Made by a program: the position numbers and the translations under genes
The notes under the pieces: model-generated
Database searches by the model: none
What the model saw: only the letters and a program-made list of their open reading frames with translations
What the model was told of the DNA's origin: nothing
Origin: Pseudomonadota bacterium
Lineage (GTDB): Bacteria; Desulfobacterota; Desulfobacteria; Desulfobacterales; Desulfolunaceae
NCBI GenBank assembly: GCA_018818835.1
Contig: JAHIRD010000135.1
Span: forward strand, 1-62,930
DNA: 62,930 nt
Direction of reading: 5' to 3'
In this document: piece after piece, positions 47,295-57,128 of the stretch
How positions within the stretch are numbered: the first letter of the stretch is position 1
Layout: each line of letters opens with the position of its first letter

Positions 47295-47915
47295 GTGATT
47301 GTAAAGGTACTCGTCGTTGGACCCATCGGTGCAAATTGTATCATTCTTGGATGTGAAAAAACCCGAAAAGCCGTTGTTGTGGACCCGGGAGATGAAGGAG
47401 ACGTGATTCTTTCGGTCCTGGCCAAGGACAAACTGACTGTTGAGCACATCATTAACACCCATGGGCATTTCGACCATGTGGGGGCCAATAAACGGCTCAA
47501 AGAGGTGACAGGTGCGGATATCCTCATCCATGCCAAGGACGCCCCCATGCTGGGTCATCTCAAGGAAATGGCCATGGCATTCGGCATGAGAATGGAAAAC
47601 TCTCCCCCGGCTGACAAGCTCCTTTCAGATGGAGACATAATAAACTTTGGCGAGGCCAAACTAAAGGTTCTGCATACCCCCGGACATTCCGAAGGCGGTA
47701 TCTCCCTTCTGGCCGATGATTTTGTCATCGCCGGAGATACGCTTTTCCAGGGATCCATCGGCAGAACCGATCTCCCCGGAGGCGATTACAAAACCCTGAT
47801 AAAAAGTATCAAAACCAAACTTTTAAGCCTGGGTGATAACATAAAGGTCTACACCGGCCATGGACCGTCCACCCTCATTGGCGGGGAGAAACGGTTCAAT
47901 CCGTTTTTACAATAG
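47295..47915 (+). CDS. Metallo-beta-lactamase-fold hydrolase (glyoxalase II-like)
   Basis: A 206-residue hydrolase with a GTG start and AGGAGG site. The zinc motif is THGHFDHVG, with further ligands in HTPGHSEGG, AGDTLF and TGHGP. This short form is common in bacteria and close to glyoxalase II or persulfide dioxygenase-type proteins, but lacks the C-terminal glutathione-binding helices of classical GloB, so the substrate is uncertain. It is last in the plus-strand block. Confidence 0.88.
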   Translation: MIVKVLVVGPIGANCIILGCEKTRKAVVVDPGDEGDVILSVLAKDKLTVEHIINTHGHFDHVGANKRLKEVTGADILIHAKDAPMLGHLKEMAMAFGMRMENSPPADKLLSDGDIINFGEAKLKVLHTPGHSEGGISLLADDFVIAGDTLFQGSIGRTDLPGGDYKTLIKSIKTKLLSLGDNIKVYTGHGPSTLIGGEKRFNPFLQ

Positions 47916-47922
47916 TGATACG

Positions 47923-47955
47923 GGACATATAGGTCCTATGTTGACCTATATGTCC
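47923..47955. terminator. Perfect 11-bp hairpin after the riboflavin/nusB block
   Basis: GGACATATAGG (47923-47933) and CCTATATGTCC (47945-47955) are perfect complements with an 11-base loop, just after the last gene's stop. There is no T run; the structure may act as a transcript end or be part of an ATGGGAC/ATATAGGTCC intergenic repeat. Confidence 0.45.
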
Positions 47956-48015
47956 TATTACCATCCATCTATCGACTTATTACAAGCTCATCAACCTTCA
48001 TTCCCTATAAAAATA

Positions 48016-48150
48016 TTAATCTTCATTTTTACTTAGAGCATCTCTAAATTGGGCATTAATCCTGCCGGCCGAAACCGCCATCACGATGGATTGAGCCGCT
48101 CCAATTTCCTCATCAGTAATCCCCTCTTCCTTAGCCACGCTAAGGTATTG
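48016..48150 (-). pseudogene. C-terminal relic of a carboxymuconolactone decarboxylase/AhpD-like gene
   Basis: Reading the minus strand gives YLSVAKEEGITDEEIGAA, then a helix (SIVMAVSAG) and QFRDALSK before a stop at 48016-48018. This matches the C-terminal helices of small AhpD/CMD-family proteins. The N-terminal part with the active-site CxxC is missing, so the gene is broken. Confidence 0.55.
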
Positions 48151-48297
48151 AGGCCTGGAATTACGAATTTGAGAACAACACCCACAACGACGATTTCAAG
48201 GCCTTCACCGAATACGTCACAGAATAAAATTGGGGACAGGCAAAAAAATGTTACTGGAAGTTAATGCATAAACAAATGACTTTCTAAAATTATTTGT

Positions 48298-48354
48298 TTT
48301 TCTTCGTGCTCTTCGTGTCCTTCAGTGAAGCGTAGCGAACGGGTGGTGGATAAA
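48298..48354. repeat. Dispersed intergenic repeat, copy 4
   Basis: TTCTTCGTGCTCTTCGTGTC, then CTTCAGTGAAGCGTAGCGAA and CGGGTGGTGGAT. It is nearly identical to copy 3 at 29943-29994 and to the complement of copy 1. Confidence 0.75.
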
Positions 48355-48482
48355 AGTTTCAATCCCAGGCCCAAGATTGGCGCGAGTATGTTGGGGACCG
48401 TGTTTACGGATATGTATGTGCACTGTGGCCTCATGAGGCATTGTTGAATGCCGGGATCTGTGGTCATAAACATTAGGTTGCA

Positions 48483-50399
48483 TTAAACGGCGGTCATGAG
48501 CATCCGGTAACAGCGCAAACAGCGGGATGCTTCCATTCGGGCCTGAACCGGGGAAAACCCTTTTTCCACTTCCCCGAAATCCTGAATCCGTGTGTCCGGA
48601 TCGATGATCTCGGGTTCCATACGTGTGGAGATTCCCGGAAAAAGAAACGGCTCATCGTCTTCAAACATCTGGCCCGAGGTAACCAGAGTTTCCAGGACAT
48701 CCTTGGGCTGGGGGGTGCATTGGCCCGTTTGAAGATACTGGTCGATAAACCGGGCGGCGTTTTTTCCGGCGGCAAGGGAGGCAATGAGGGTGGCCGGTCC
48801 CGTGACACAGTCCCCTCCGCCGAAAATGAGCTTTTTACCGGTTTGGAACGTGGTCTCATCCACCACCAGGGTTTTCCATGCTGTCAATACGTCTTCATCC
48901 GATACAATACGGTCCACCACGCATTTCTGTCCCACGGCCGGTATAATGGCATCACAGTCCATGACATAGTCCGAATCCGGGACGGGAACCGGTCGTCGAC
49001 GCCCGCTTGCATCCGGTTCTCCCAGCTCCATCCGGCGGCACATGAGTCCGGTGACCCGTCCGTCTTTGGCCAGGATCTCCACCGGAGCCACCAGAAAATG
49101 AAACACAACGCCTTCTTCTTTGGCTTCCTCGATTTCATGATGATCCGCGGGCATTTCGGCTTCTGTTCGCCGATACAGAAGATTCACATCCTTAAAACCC
49201 AGTCGAAGGAGTGAGCGAACGCAGTCCATGGCCACATTTCCGCCGCCGATTACCACGGCCCGTCGGCCATCCAGGGGTTTTTGGCCCCGGGCGGCCTGGG
49301 CCAGAAAATGAACGCCCGGCATAAATCCCATATAACCTTTATCCTCACCTTCACATCGCATGGGAGATGATTCAGGCGCGCCCATGGCAAGAAAAACAGC
49401 CCGATACCCTTGGTCGGAAAGATCATCCACGGTGATATCCCTGCCCACATGGACACCATAGCGAATTTCCGCACCCAGGTGTTCGATGATCCCCACTTCA
49501 TGAGCAATCACATCCTTGGGCAGCCGGTAAGAGGGAATACCGTATGCCGCCATGCCTCCCGGTCCTTCCTGGGCTTCGAACACCGTGCTTGGATAGCCGA
49601 GCCGTCCCAGATAATATGAACAGGACAGACCGGCAGGACCTCCACCCACAATGGCGATTTTTTCGGCTTGAGGATGTGGCATGGGTTCTTCAGATCTCAT
49701 GCCGTGAAATTGCTCCTGATCGGATAAAAACCGCTTGATGGCGCGTATGGCTAAGGGGGAGTCCAGATCTTTACGCCTGCAGTTCTCCTCGCAGGGGCGC
49801 ACACAGACCCGTCCGATGGTGCCCGGCATGGGGCAGCCCTGCCTGACCACGGCCATGGCTTCGGGCCAGTGGCCCATGCGGACATGTTCCAGATACGCCG
49901 GGATATCCACATGGGAGGGGCAGGCGTTGATACAGGGCGCCGTCACCATGCTATTATAGCGGCCGGGTTCTACGAAACGCTGTCTGTGAATCACCTCGAT
50001 GAAATCATCGTTGAAACAATCGAGAAGATCCAAGACGGGCTTGGCCAGGCCGAGTCCGATATTACAGCGTGACGTCAGGCTGATGATGGTCACCAGAGAC
50101 CGGATGGTCTCGATATCCTCCTCGGAGCCTTCACACCGGCACATGGCGCCCATGATTCGAGTCAACTGGTGTGTGCCCTCTCTGCAGGGTGTGCATTGTC
50201 CGCAACTTTCGGCCGCCACGCGATCAAGGTAAGCCTTGAGCATGGCCACGGCATCCACATTGCGATCCCAGATCATGATTCCTTTCCAACCCATCAGGGC
50301 TTTGGGCTCCTGGCCCGGAAACTGTTTGCCCATGACCTGATTCGCCACCTCAGCAAAGGTCTCGCCGTTTGTCCATGTATTGATCTCTGGTAAATTCAT
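48483..50399 (-). CDS. Fused NuoF-type 4Fe-4S domain and GltD-type FAD oxidoreductase
   Basis: A 638-residue protein; the ATG at 50399 has AGGA 5 bases upstream. The N-terminal ~130 residues match the C-terminal 4Fe-4S part of NuoF/HoxF (ESCGQCTPCREGT plus a fourth Cys in SRCNIG). The rest is a GltD/NfnB-like module. It has N-terminal 4Fe-4S cysteines (CINACP, GCPMPGTIGRVCVRPCEENC), a FAD motif (VGGGPAGLSCSYYLGRLG), an NADPH motif (VIGGGNVAMDCVRSLLRLG) and a C-terminal FAD-contact GGGDCVTGPATLI. It should pass electrons between NAD(P)H and iron-sulfur partners, perhaps ferredoxin or a hydrogenase/dehydrogenase. No partner subunit is adjacent. It lacks the FMN-binding part of NuoF. Confidence 0.88.
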   Translation of the reverse strand: MNLPEINTWTNGETFAEVANQVMGKQFPGQEPKALMGWKGIMIWDRNVDAVAMLKAYLDRVAAESCGQCTPCREGTHQLTRIMGAMCRCEGSEEDIETIRSLVTIISLTSRCNIGLGLAKPVLDLLDCFNDDFIEVIHRQRFVEPGRYNSMVTAPCINACPSHVDIPAYLEHVRMGHWPEAMAVVRQGCPMPGTIGRVCVRPCEENCRRKDLDSPLAIRAIKRFLSDQEQFHGMRSEEPMPHPQAEKIAIVGGGPAGLSCSYYLGRLGYPSTVFEAQEGPGGMAAYGIPSYRLPKDVIAHEVGIIEHLGAEIRYGVHVGRDITVDDLSDQGYRAVFLAMGAPESSPMRCEGEDKGYMGFMPGVHFLAQAARGQKPLDGRRAVVIGGGNVAMDCVRSLLRLGFKDVNLLYRRTEAEMPADHHEIEEAKEEGVVFHFLVAPVEILAKDGRVTGLMCRRMELGEPDASGRRRPVPVPDSDYVMDCDAIIPAVGQKCVVDRIVSDEDVLTAWKTLVVDETTFQTGKKLIFGGGDCVTGPATLIASLAAGKNAARFIDQYLQTGQCTPQPKDVLETLVTSGQMFEDDEPFLFPGISTRMEPEIIDPDTRIQDFGEVEKGFSPVQARMEASRCLRCYRMLMTAV

Positions 50400-50628
50400 A
50401 TATCCTATTCCATTTTTTCCATTAAAAAATATCTGTGTCATGCAGCCGGATGTTCTCGAAAAAAAGCTCACGGCCGCTATAAAATAAAATCAAACCTTGT
50501 CAAACCGAAATCGTTGGCCAATCACCTTTTATCATTCTCTCATCATTGCCGGTTTTGATGGAATAGATTAAGATGTGAACAGTGAAACCCTCACACGTCA
50601 CACGTAAAGCAGACGAAAGGAAATGTTC

Positions 50629-53226
50629 ATGGCTTACAACGACAATGATCATGTCACCACAGGCTGGGAAAGCCTTGACACCATCATCGACCACCTCCGA
50701 CAGGGAGACAACGTGGTCTGGCAGGTCGACAACATCGACGACTACCAGCGCATGGTTATTCCGTTTGTGAGCAGTGCCACGGCCAGAAACGAGCGTGTGG
50801 TTTACATCCGGTTCGGTCGTCATACGGCGCTGCTGGAGGAACGGGCGAACGTCACCGTCTACCGGTTGAAGACCGAGGACAGCTTTGAATCCTTTTCGGC
50901 CGAAATCCACCGCATCATCACCCGTGAGGGTCGGGATGTGCTCTATGTGTTCGACTCCCTGTCGGACCTTCTCCATGTCTGGGCCACGGACCTGATGATC
51001 GGGGACTTTTTTTTCATCACCTGCCCCTACCTGTTTCAGTTGAACACCATCGCCTACTTCGCCCTTCTCAGAAACAACCACTCGTTCAAATCCATCGCGA
51101 GAATTCGGGAAACCACCCAGGTTTTGATCGATATCCACAATGTGGAAGGGAAGCTGTGCATCCATCCTCTCAAGGTCCAGCACCGGTATTCCTCCACGAT
51201 GTTTTTTCCCCATATCAAGGAAAAGGACCGGCTTGTCCCGGTGATCGACAGCGTGGATGCGACCCAGCTTTTTTCCCATCTGTCCCGCCATGGCGGAACC
51301 GGCGCCCAACGGCAACTGGACTACTGGGACCGTTTGTTCATGGAGGCGCGGCAGCTTCTCGAATCCGATGCGGGTGAGGAAGAGAGAAAGGATATGGTTT
51401 ACCGGTTGAGCCGACTGATGCTGACCCGTGACAAACGGCTCCTTGCCATGATCCGAGACTACTTTACTCTGGAGGACCTGCTTGGAATCAAGGAACGCCT
51501 TATTGGGACGGGGTTCATCGGCGGGAAATCCGTGGGCATGCTTCTGGCCAGGAAAATTTTGATGAATGAGCGGTCCCGTGATTGGCAAAATGTTTTGGAA
51601 CACCACGATTCGTTTTATATCGGATCGGATGTGTTTTATTCCTTTATGGTCCAAAATGGCTGGTGGCAGACCTTTATGGCCCATAAAACCAGGGAGGGGT
51701 ATTTCCCCAAGGCCCTTGAACTCAAAGAAAAAATGGAGTCCGGCGTCTTTCCAGGAGAAATCGTGGAACGTTTCAAGCTGATGCTGGAGTACTTCGGTCA
51801 GTCGCCCATTATCGTTCGTTCCAGCAGTCTTTTGGAAGACGCCTTTGGCGGGGCCTTTGCCGGAAAATACGACAGCTACTTCTGTGTGAATCAGGAAAAC
51901 CCGGAAAAACGCTACGAGTATTTCGAAAAAGCCGTGTTGAAGATTTTCGCCTGCACCATGAGCGAGGATGCTCTTTCCTACCGCTTGCAACGGGGACTGG
52001 CAGAAACGGATGAACAGATGGCGCTGCTTGTCATGCGCGTCTCCGGATCGCACCGGCCCTACGGATTTTTCCCTGATCTTGCCGGGGTGGGGCTCTCCAG
52101 AAACCCCTTTGTGTGGAAAAAAGGCATGAATCCGAAAGAAGGGATGCTCCGCCTCGTTTTCGGACTGGGGACACGTGCAGTCAACCGGGTTGAAAACGAT
52201 TACCCGAGAATCGTCGCCTTGGATGATCCCCTTGCAAAACCTCTTTTCGGTCTGAACGATATCCGGAAATTCTCCCAACACAAGGTGGATCTTCTGAACC
52301 TTGAGGACAACCGGGCCGAGACCGTTCTTCTTTCGGATCTTCTCGAAAAAGAGACACCCAGGAACTTTGATCTTTTGGGCATAAGAGATACAGAGGCGAT
52401 CCAGACCATGGCGGATCTGGGGCGACCCGTCAAAGACTACCGAATTCTTACCCTGGACCCTTTTCTCTCCCAAACCCCTTTTGTGGGCATGATGAAAGCG
52501 ATGCTCGCAACCCTTGAGCGTACATACGATAATTCGGTTGAAGTCGAATTCACGGTAAATTTTGATCAAAAGGATGATCTTCATATCAATTTGCTTCAAT
52601 GTAGGCCCATTAAAACCATTGGGCTGTCTCCGGATGAACCGTCCATGGACAGGTCGACAATCTCCAAAACCATTCTTAAGATGGAGGGGAATTCCATGGG
52701 GGATTCCATTTCAAAACATATTTCCCGAATCATTTTTATCGACCCCGAGCACTATTCCGGTTTGTCCGTTCAGGACAAATACGCCATTGCACGGCTGGTG
52801 GGTAGGCTCAACAAAACCATCACGAGCCGTGATAAGCAGCCCACGCTTCTGATGGGTCCTGGACGATGGGGAACCCACACCCCCGCCATGGGCATTCCCG
52901 TCACATTTTCCGAAATCAGCCAGGTGACCGCCCTCGCGGAAATCAGCCATCAGACCGGCAGCCTGATCCCCGATCTGTCGTTCGGCACCCATTTTTTCCA
53001 TGACCTTGTGGAAACGGGGATTGTCTATCTGGCGATTTACCCTGAAAACAAGGAGGTGGAATGTGATCTCGACTGGATTCGGTCCCGTCCCAACATCCTT
53101 ACGACTCTTGTTCCCGAGGCCGAGCGGTTTGAACAGGTCGTCCGGGTCGCGGATACCAAAAACGACAGATTGAGAATCCAATCCGATGTGGAAAATCAGA
53201 CCGTCCTCTGTTATCTGTCCTCATGA
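50629..53226 (+). CDS. KaiC-like domain fused to PEP-synthase-type ATP-grasp domain
   Basis: An 865-residue protein; the ATG at 50629 (AAAGGA 7 bases upstream) is preferred to 50623. Residues ~1-230 look like a RecA/KaiC fold (TTGWESLDTIIDHLRQGDNV, a DVLYVFDSLSDLL Walker-B-like strand), but the Walker A loop is degenerate. Residues ~290-660 match the PEP synthase/PPDK nucleotide-binding domain (GTGFIGGKSVGMLLARKI, SPIIVRSSSLLEDAFGGAFAGKY, ending LLQCRPI). The swivelling phospho-histidine and PEP-binding domains of true PEP synthase are missing. Residues ~690-865 form a further domain (GPGRWGTHTPAMGIPV, GTHFFHDLVE). It is probably not a PEP synthase; a kinase- or phosphotransfer-like regulatory role is inference. 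Confidence 0.8.
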   Translation: MAYNDNDHVTTGWESLDTIIDHLRQGDNVVWQVDNIDDYQRMVIPFVSSATARNERVVYIRFGRHTALLEERANVTVYRLKTEDSFESFSAEIHRIITREGRDVLYVFDSLSDLLHVWATDLMIGDFFFITCPYLFQLNTIAYFALLRNNHSFKSIARIRETTQVLIDIHNVEGKLCIHPLKVQHRYSSTMFFPHIKEKDRLVPVIDSVDATQLFSHLSRHGGTGAQRQLDYWDRLFMEARQLLESDAGEEERKDMVYRLSRLMLTRDKRLLAMIRDYFTLEDLLGIKERLIGTGFIGGKSVGMLLARKILMNERSRDWQNVLEHHDSFYIGSDVFYSFMVQNGWWQTFMAHKTREGYFPKALELKEKMESGVFPGEIVERFKLMLEYFGQSPIIVRSSSLLEDAFGGAFAGKYDSYFCVNQENPEKRYEYFEKAVLKIFACTMSEDALSYRLQRGLAETDEQMALLVMRVSGSHRPYGFFPDLAGVGLSRNPFVWKKGMNPKEGMLRLVFGLGTRAVNRVENDYPRIVALDDPLAKPLFGLNDIRKFSQHKVDLLNLEDNRAETVLLSDLLEKETPRNFDLLGIRDTEAIQTMADLGRPVKDYRILTLDPFLSQTPFVGMMKAMLATLERTYDNSVEVEFTVNFDQKDDLHINLLQCRPIKTIGLSPDEPSMDRSTISKTILKMEGNSMGDSISKHISRIIFIDPEHYSGLSVQDKYAIARLVGRLNKTITSRDKQPTLLMGPGRWGTHTPAMGIPVTFSEISQVTALAEISHQTGSLIPDLSFGTHFFHDLVETGIVYLAIYPENKEVECDLDWIRSRPNILTTLVPEAERFEQVVRVADTKNDRLRIQSDVENQTVLCYLSS

Positions 53227-53246
53227 TCCATGATGTGCGTGTGACC

Positions 53247-53274
53247 ATAAAGGCACGGCAAGCCGTGCCTTTAT
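53247..53274. terminator. Perfect 12-bp terminator hairpin between convergent genes
   Basis: ATAAAGGCACGG (53247-53258) and CCGTGCCTTTAT (53263-53274) pair perfectly with loop CAAG. The A/T ends on both sides suit bidirectional termination of the PEP-synthase-like gene and gdhA. Confidence 0.75.
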
Positions 53275-53327
53275 AACCTGTTTGGCAACCTTTTCAAAAG
53301 AGCCTGCCCCAGCGAAGTGAGGGGTTG

Positions 53328-53351
53328 GCCCCCGGCAGGGCTGCCGGGGGC
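53328..53351 (-). terminator. GC-rich hairpin just after gdhA
   Basis: GCCCCCGGCA (53328-53337) and TGCCGGGGGC (53342-53351) pair perfectly with a 4-base loop, about 20 bases past the gdhA stop. No T run follows, so it may be a processing barrier rather than an intrinsic terminator. Confidence 0.5.
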
Positions 53352-53371
53352 AACGCCGCACAACAACCTTA

Positions 53372-54772
<1,401 letters not shown>

Positions 54773-54802
54773 TTAAAAGGCGGTGCCAGATTCGGGCCTG
54801 GC

Positions 54803-55351
54803 TTAGTTGCATGTGCTTTTGTAAAAGTGGAAATCCTCTTTGCCGATGCCGTCGATCCCCAGAAATTCGTTCTTCAGCTCAGCCAGAGTGTCAAAACCCG
54901 CGCCGAAAAACGGCAATTTGGAAAAATAGGGTCTTTGGCTTTGTTGGTTGGCCACCACGGCAAAATGACGGGGGTAAAGGGGATCACCCACCACAAGGAG
55001 GTAGGTGACGGCATTCGCGGTGATGTGGTAGCCAAGAGGTATGTCGTCTTGGGATATTTCCGTGAAATGTTCGTAAAGAATACGTGCGGCACCTTCCTGG
55101 TCCACATCGCCAAAGGACAGAAAATCCGGGCAATCAAACGGACCACCGTCCGTTATGCCAAGCGTGTAAAGGACTACACTGAAACTGCTGAACTGTTCGT
55201 AAACCGGATGATTTCGATGGCACATGGACATGATTTCCTCCATGCGTTCTAAGATTCCGAGACGTTTACGATTCATGACAAGGCCCATATGGACCAGGTC
55301 GAGAGTGGTTGAAAAAAAGGTGCCAATTTCATATATGGAATGTTGTTTCAT
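54803..55351 (-). CDS. Soluble protein of unknown function
   Basis: A 182-residue protein from the ATG at 55351 (GAGG about 9 bases upstream); a longer frame runs to 55396. I do not recognise it. The N-terminal half is helical (IGTFFSTTLDLVHMGLVMNR, LGILERMEEIMSMC) and the C-terminal half mixes strands and helices, with no signal peptide, membrane segment or known motif. It contains four cysteines that do not form a clear metal site. It precedes gdhA on the same strand and may be coexpressed. A sigma-54-like promoter match lies about 80 bases upstream. Confidence 0.55.
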   Translation of the reverse strand: MKQHSIYEIGTFFSTTLDLVHMGLVMNRKRLGILERMEEIMSMCHRNHPVYEQFSSFSVVLYTLGITDGGPFDCPDFLSFGDVDQEGAARILYEHFTEISQDDIPLGYHITANAVTYLLVVGDPLYPRHFAVVANQQSQRPYFSKLPFFGAGFDTLAELKNEFLGIDGIGKEDFHFYKSTCN

Positions 55352-55670
55352 AACATTGAACCTCACTTTGTTTGAGATTACGTGACATACATTCAAAAAA
55401 TGCCCCTGCTCGATCCGACGTTCTCTCCATGTTCAAAACGCGTGCCATAAAAAACAAGGAGATGCGATGTCTTTTAACAGCTTGATTTGTTTAAATAAAT
55501 ATGCAGCAAACCCATTCGAAACGAGTTGTGGGATAAGAGGGAAAGATTAAAAAAAGAACAGATGATGAAGGGGTGTATTCGGGGAAGGGATTACAACAGA
55601 CTGAATTTTAATTGGGAATGCTTATTTTTTCTCGGATGCTCAAAATATGAACAGCTTGAATGGATTTTGA
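55352..55670. other. Intergenic region upstream of the unknown gene and downstream of the response regulator
   Basis: No gene is supported; a 61-codon plus-strand frame at 55526-55711 runs into the regulator gene and lacks homology. The region contains the sigma-54-like match at 55432-55447 (minus strand). Confidence 0.5.
55432..55447 (-). promoter_or_regulatory. Weak sigma-54-like -24/-12 match
   Basis: Minus strand reads TGGCACG, four bases, then TTGAA. The -24 element is perfect, while the -12 element has GA where GC is expected. It lies about 80 bases upstream of the gene starting at 55351, near a sigma-54 activator gene. Tentative. Confidence 0.3.
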
Positions 55671-57128
55671 TCAATCGAAAGATGGGGCAAGATCGTCAAG
55701 GCTTTTTTTGAGCCTCTGACGAAGGGTATTCCGGCTGATGCCGAGCATCTTTGCCGCTTTGACCTGATTCCCGTCACAGGAGTCCAGTGCTTTCTGAATC
55801 AATCGCATTTCCACCAGATCCATGATGTTGGCGTGGATATCCTGTTCAAAGAAGCGGCAGATATCCGGAAAGACTCGGTCTATCTTATTTTGCAGTCGCT
55901 CGACCAGTTGTTCACGGGTTAAGGTCTTGCCATTGTCCCGGTCATTTCCGTCACCAATCATGAGATTGTTTTCGTGGATAACATCACCGGGACTTAAAAG
56001 CACGGCCCTTCGGATGCAGTTTTCCAGTTCCCGGACGTTGCCGGGCCATGAATAGGTGGTGAGTGTGTCCAAGGCGGCCCGGGACAGACAGGCGGTGCTT
56101 TGTTTGTATTCGTCGCTGAAGCGGGCCAGAAAATAATCACACAGATCGGGGATGTCTTTTTTTCGTTCCCTTAACGGCGGAAGATCAATGGAAATGACTT
56201 TGAGCCGCCAGTAGAGATCCTCCCTGAAATGGGCGGCTTGGATTTCCTCGTCTAATTTTTTGTTGGTGGCTGCGATGATTCGGACATCCACCTTTATGGT
56301 TTCGCTTCCCCCAACCCGCTCGATTTCCCCTTCCTGGAGCGCCCGCAGGATTTTTCCCTGGAGGGAGGGTAGAAGTTCGCTGATCTCGTCTAAAAAAAGA
56401 GTTCCTTTGTCGCAGCGTTCCATTTTCCCGATAACGGTTCTGTTGGCCCCTGTAAACGCGCCCTGTTCATGGCCGAACAATTCGCTTTCAAAAAGATTTT
56501 CAGGAATGGCGGCACAGTTCACGGCGATAAAGGGATTGTCCTTCCTCCGGCTGTGGTGGTAGATGGCCCGTGCGACAAGTTCCTTGCCTGTGCCGCTTTC
56601 ACCCGTGATCAGGACAGAGATGTCTTTTTCCGCAATTTGTCCGATGAGTTTGAATATATCCTTCATCTTCTTGCTGTTGCCGATAAGGCGGGTTTCGTTT
56701 TTCGAAGCCTTGTCCGTTGACGGCTGGGCTGGAAGATGGACAATTTCATTCATCTGGCGATTGACCACAAGGGCCTCGTCCACGATGCGTGACAAGTCGC
56801 TGCTGTCAAAGGGTTTGGTCAGGTAATCGTAGGCGCCCCGTTTCATGGTTTCAATGGCAAGGTCAGTGGTGCCATAGGCTGACATAACAATCACGGGAGT
56901 TTTGACCTTGATGGCCTTGATCCTGGATAGGGTGTCAAGACCGTTGATGCCCGGCATTTTGTAGTCCAAAAGGATCAGGTCAAACCGGTTCTGTTCGATT
57001 TCCAGAAGCGCGTCCGACCCTTTTAGACAGCAGGTGACGTCGTATCCCTTTCGTTTGAAGTAACGCTTCAAAAAATGAACCAGGCCTTCATCGTCATCGA
57101 TGATCAGTATTTTTTCCATCGTCTTCAT
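55671..57128 (-). CDS. Sigma-54-dependent response regulator, NtrC family
   Basis: A 485-residue regulator: a receiver domain (IDDDEG acidic pocket, phospho-acceptor D55 in LLDYKMPG, conserved Lys in YLTKPFD), an AAA+ domain with Walker A GESGTGKE and the sigma-54-contacting GAFTGA loop, and a C-terminal Fis-type helix-turn-helix (NQVKAAKMLGISRNTLRQRL). It activates sigma-54 promoters on phosphorylation by the sensor kinase encoded just upstream. The two genes overlap by 4 bases (ATGA at 57125-57128). Targets are unknown. Confidence 0.95.
   Translation of the reverse strand: MKTMEKILIIDDDEGLVHFLKRYFKRKGYDVTCCLKGSDALLEIEQNRFDLILLDYKMPGINGLDTLSRIKAIKVKTPVIVMSAYGTTDLAIETMKRGAYDYLTKPFDSSDLSRIVDEALVVNRQMNEIVHLPAQPSTDKASKNETRLIGNSKKMKDIFKLIGQIAEKDISVLITGESGTGKELVARAIYHHSRRKDNPFIAVNCAAIPENLFESELFGHEQGAFTGANRTVIGKMERCDKGTLFLDEISELLPSLQGKILRALQEGEIERVGGSETIKVDVRIIAATNKKLDEEIQAAHFREDLYWRLKVISIDLPPLRERKKDIPDLCDYFLARFSDEYKQSTACLSRAALDTLTTYSWPGNVRELENCIRRAVLLSPGDVIHENNLMIGDGNDRDNGKTLTREQLVERLQNKIDRVFPDICRFFEQDIHANIMDLVEMRLIQKALDSCDGNQVKAAKMLGISRNTLRQRLKKSLDDLAPSFD

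Larger units (their letters stand above)
47916..48482. other. Relic- and repeat-rich stretch between convergent operons
   Basis: Holds a hairpin at 47923-47955, an AhpD-like gene relic on the minus strand (48016-48150), a short plus-strand tail (FENNTHNDDFKAFTEYVTE then stop, ending near 48226) that looks like another gene's C-terminus, a TTGGGGACAG motif near 48230, and dispersed repeat copy 4. No intact gene is supported. Confidence 0.6.

Noticed and set aside
48049-48264. Plus-strand 71-codon frame between operons
   Set aside because: Antisense to the AhpD-like relic; not protein-like apart from the short tail noted separately in another frame.
50500-52599. Long minus-strand frame opposite the KaiC/PEP-synthase-like gene
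   Set aside because: It is the antisense shadow of a well-supported gene, has low-complexity composition and no recognisable motif.
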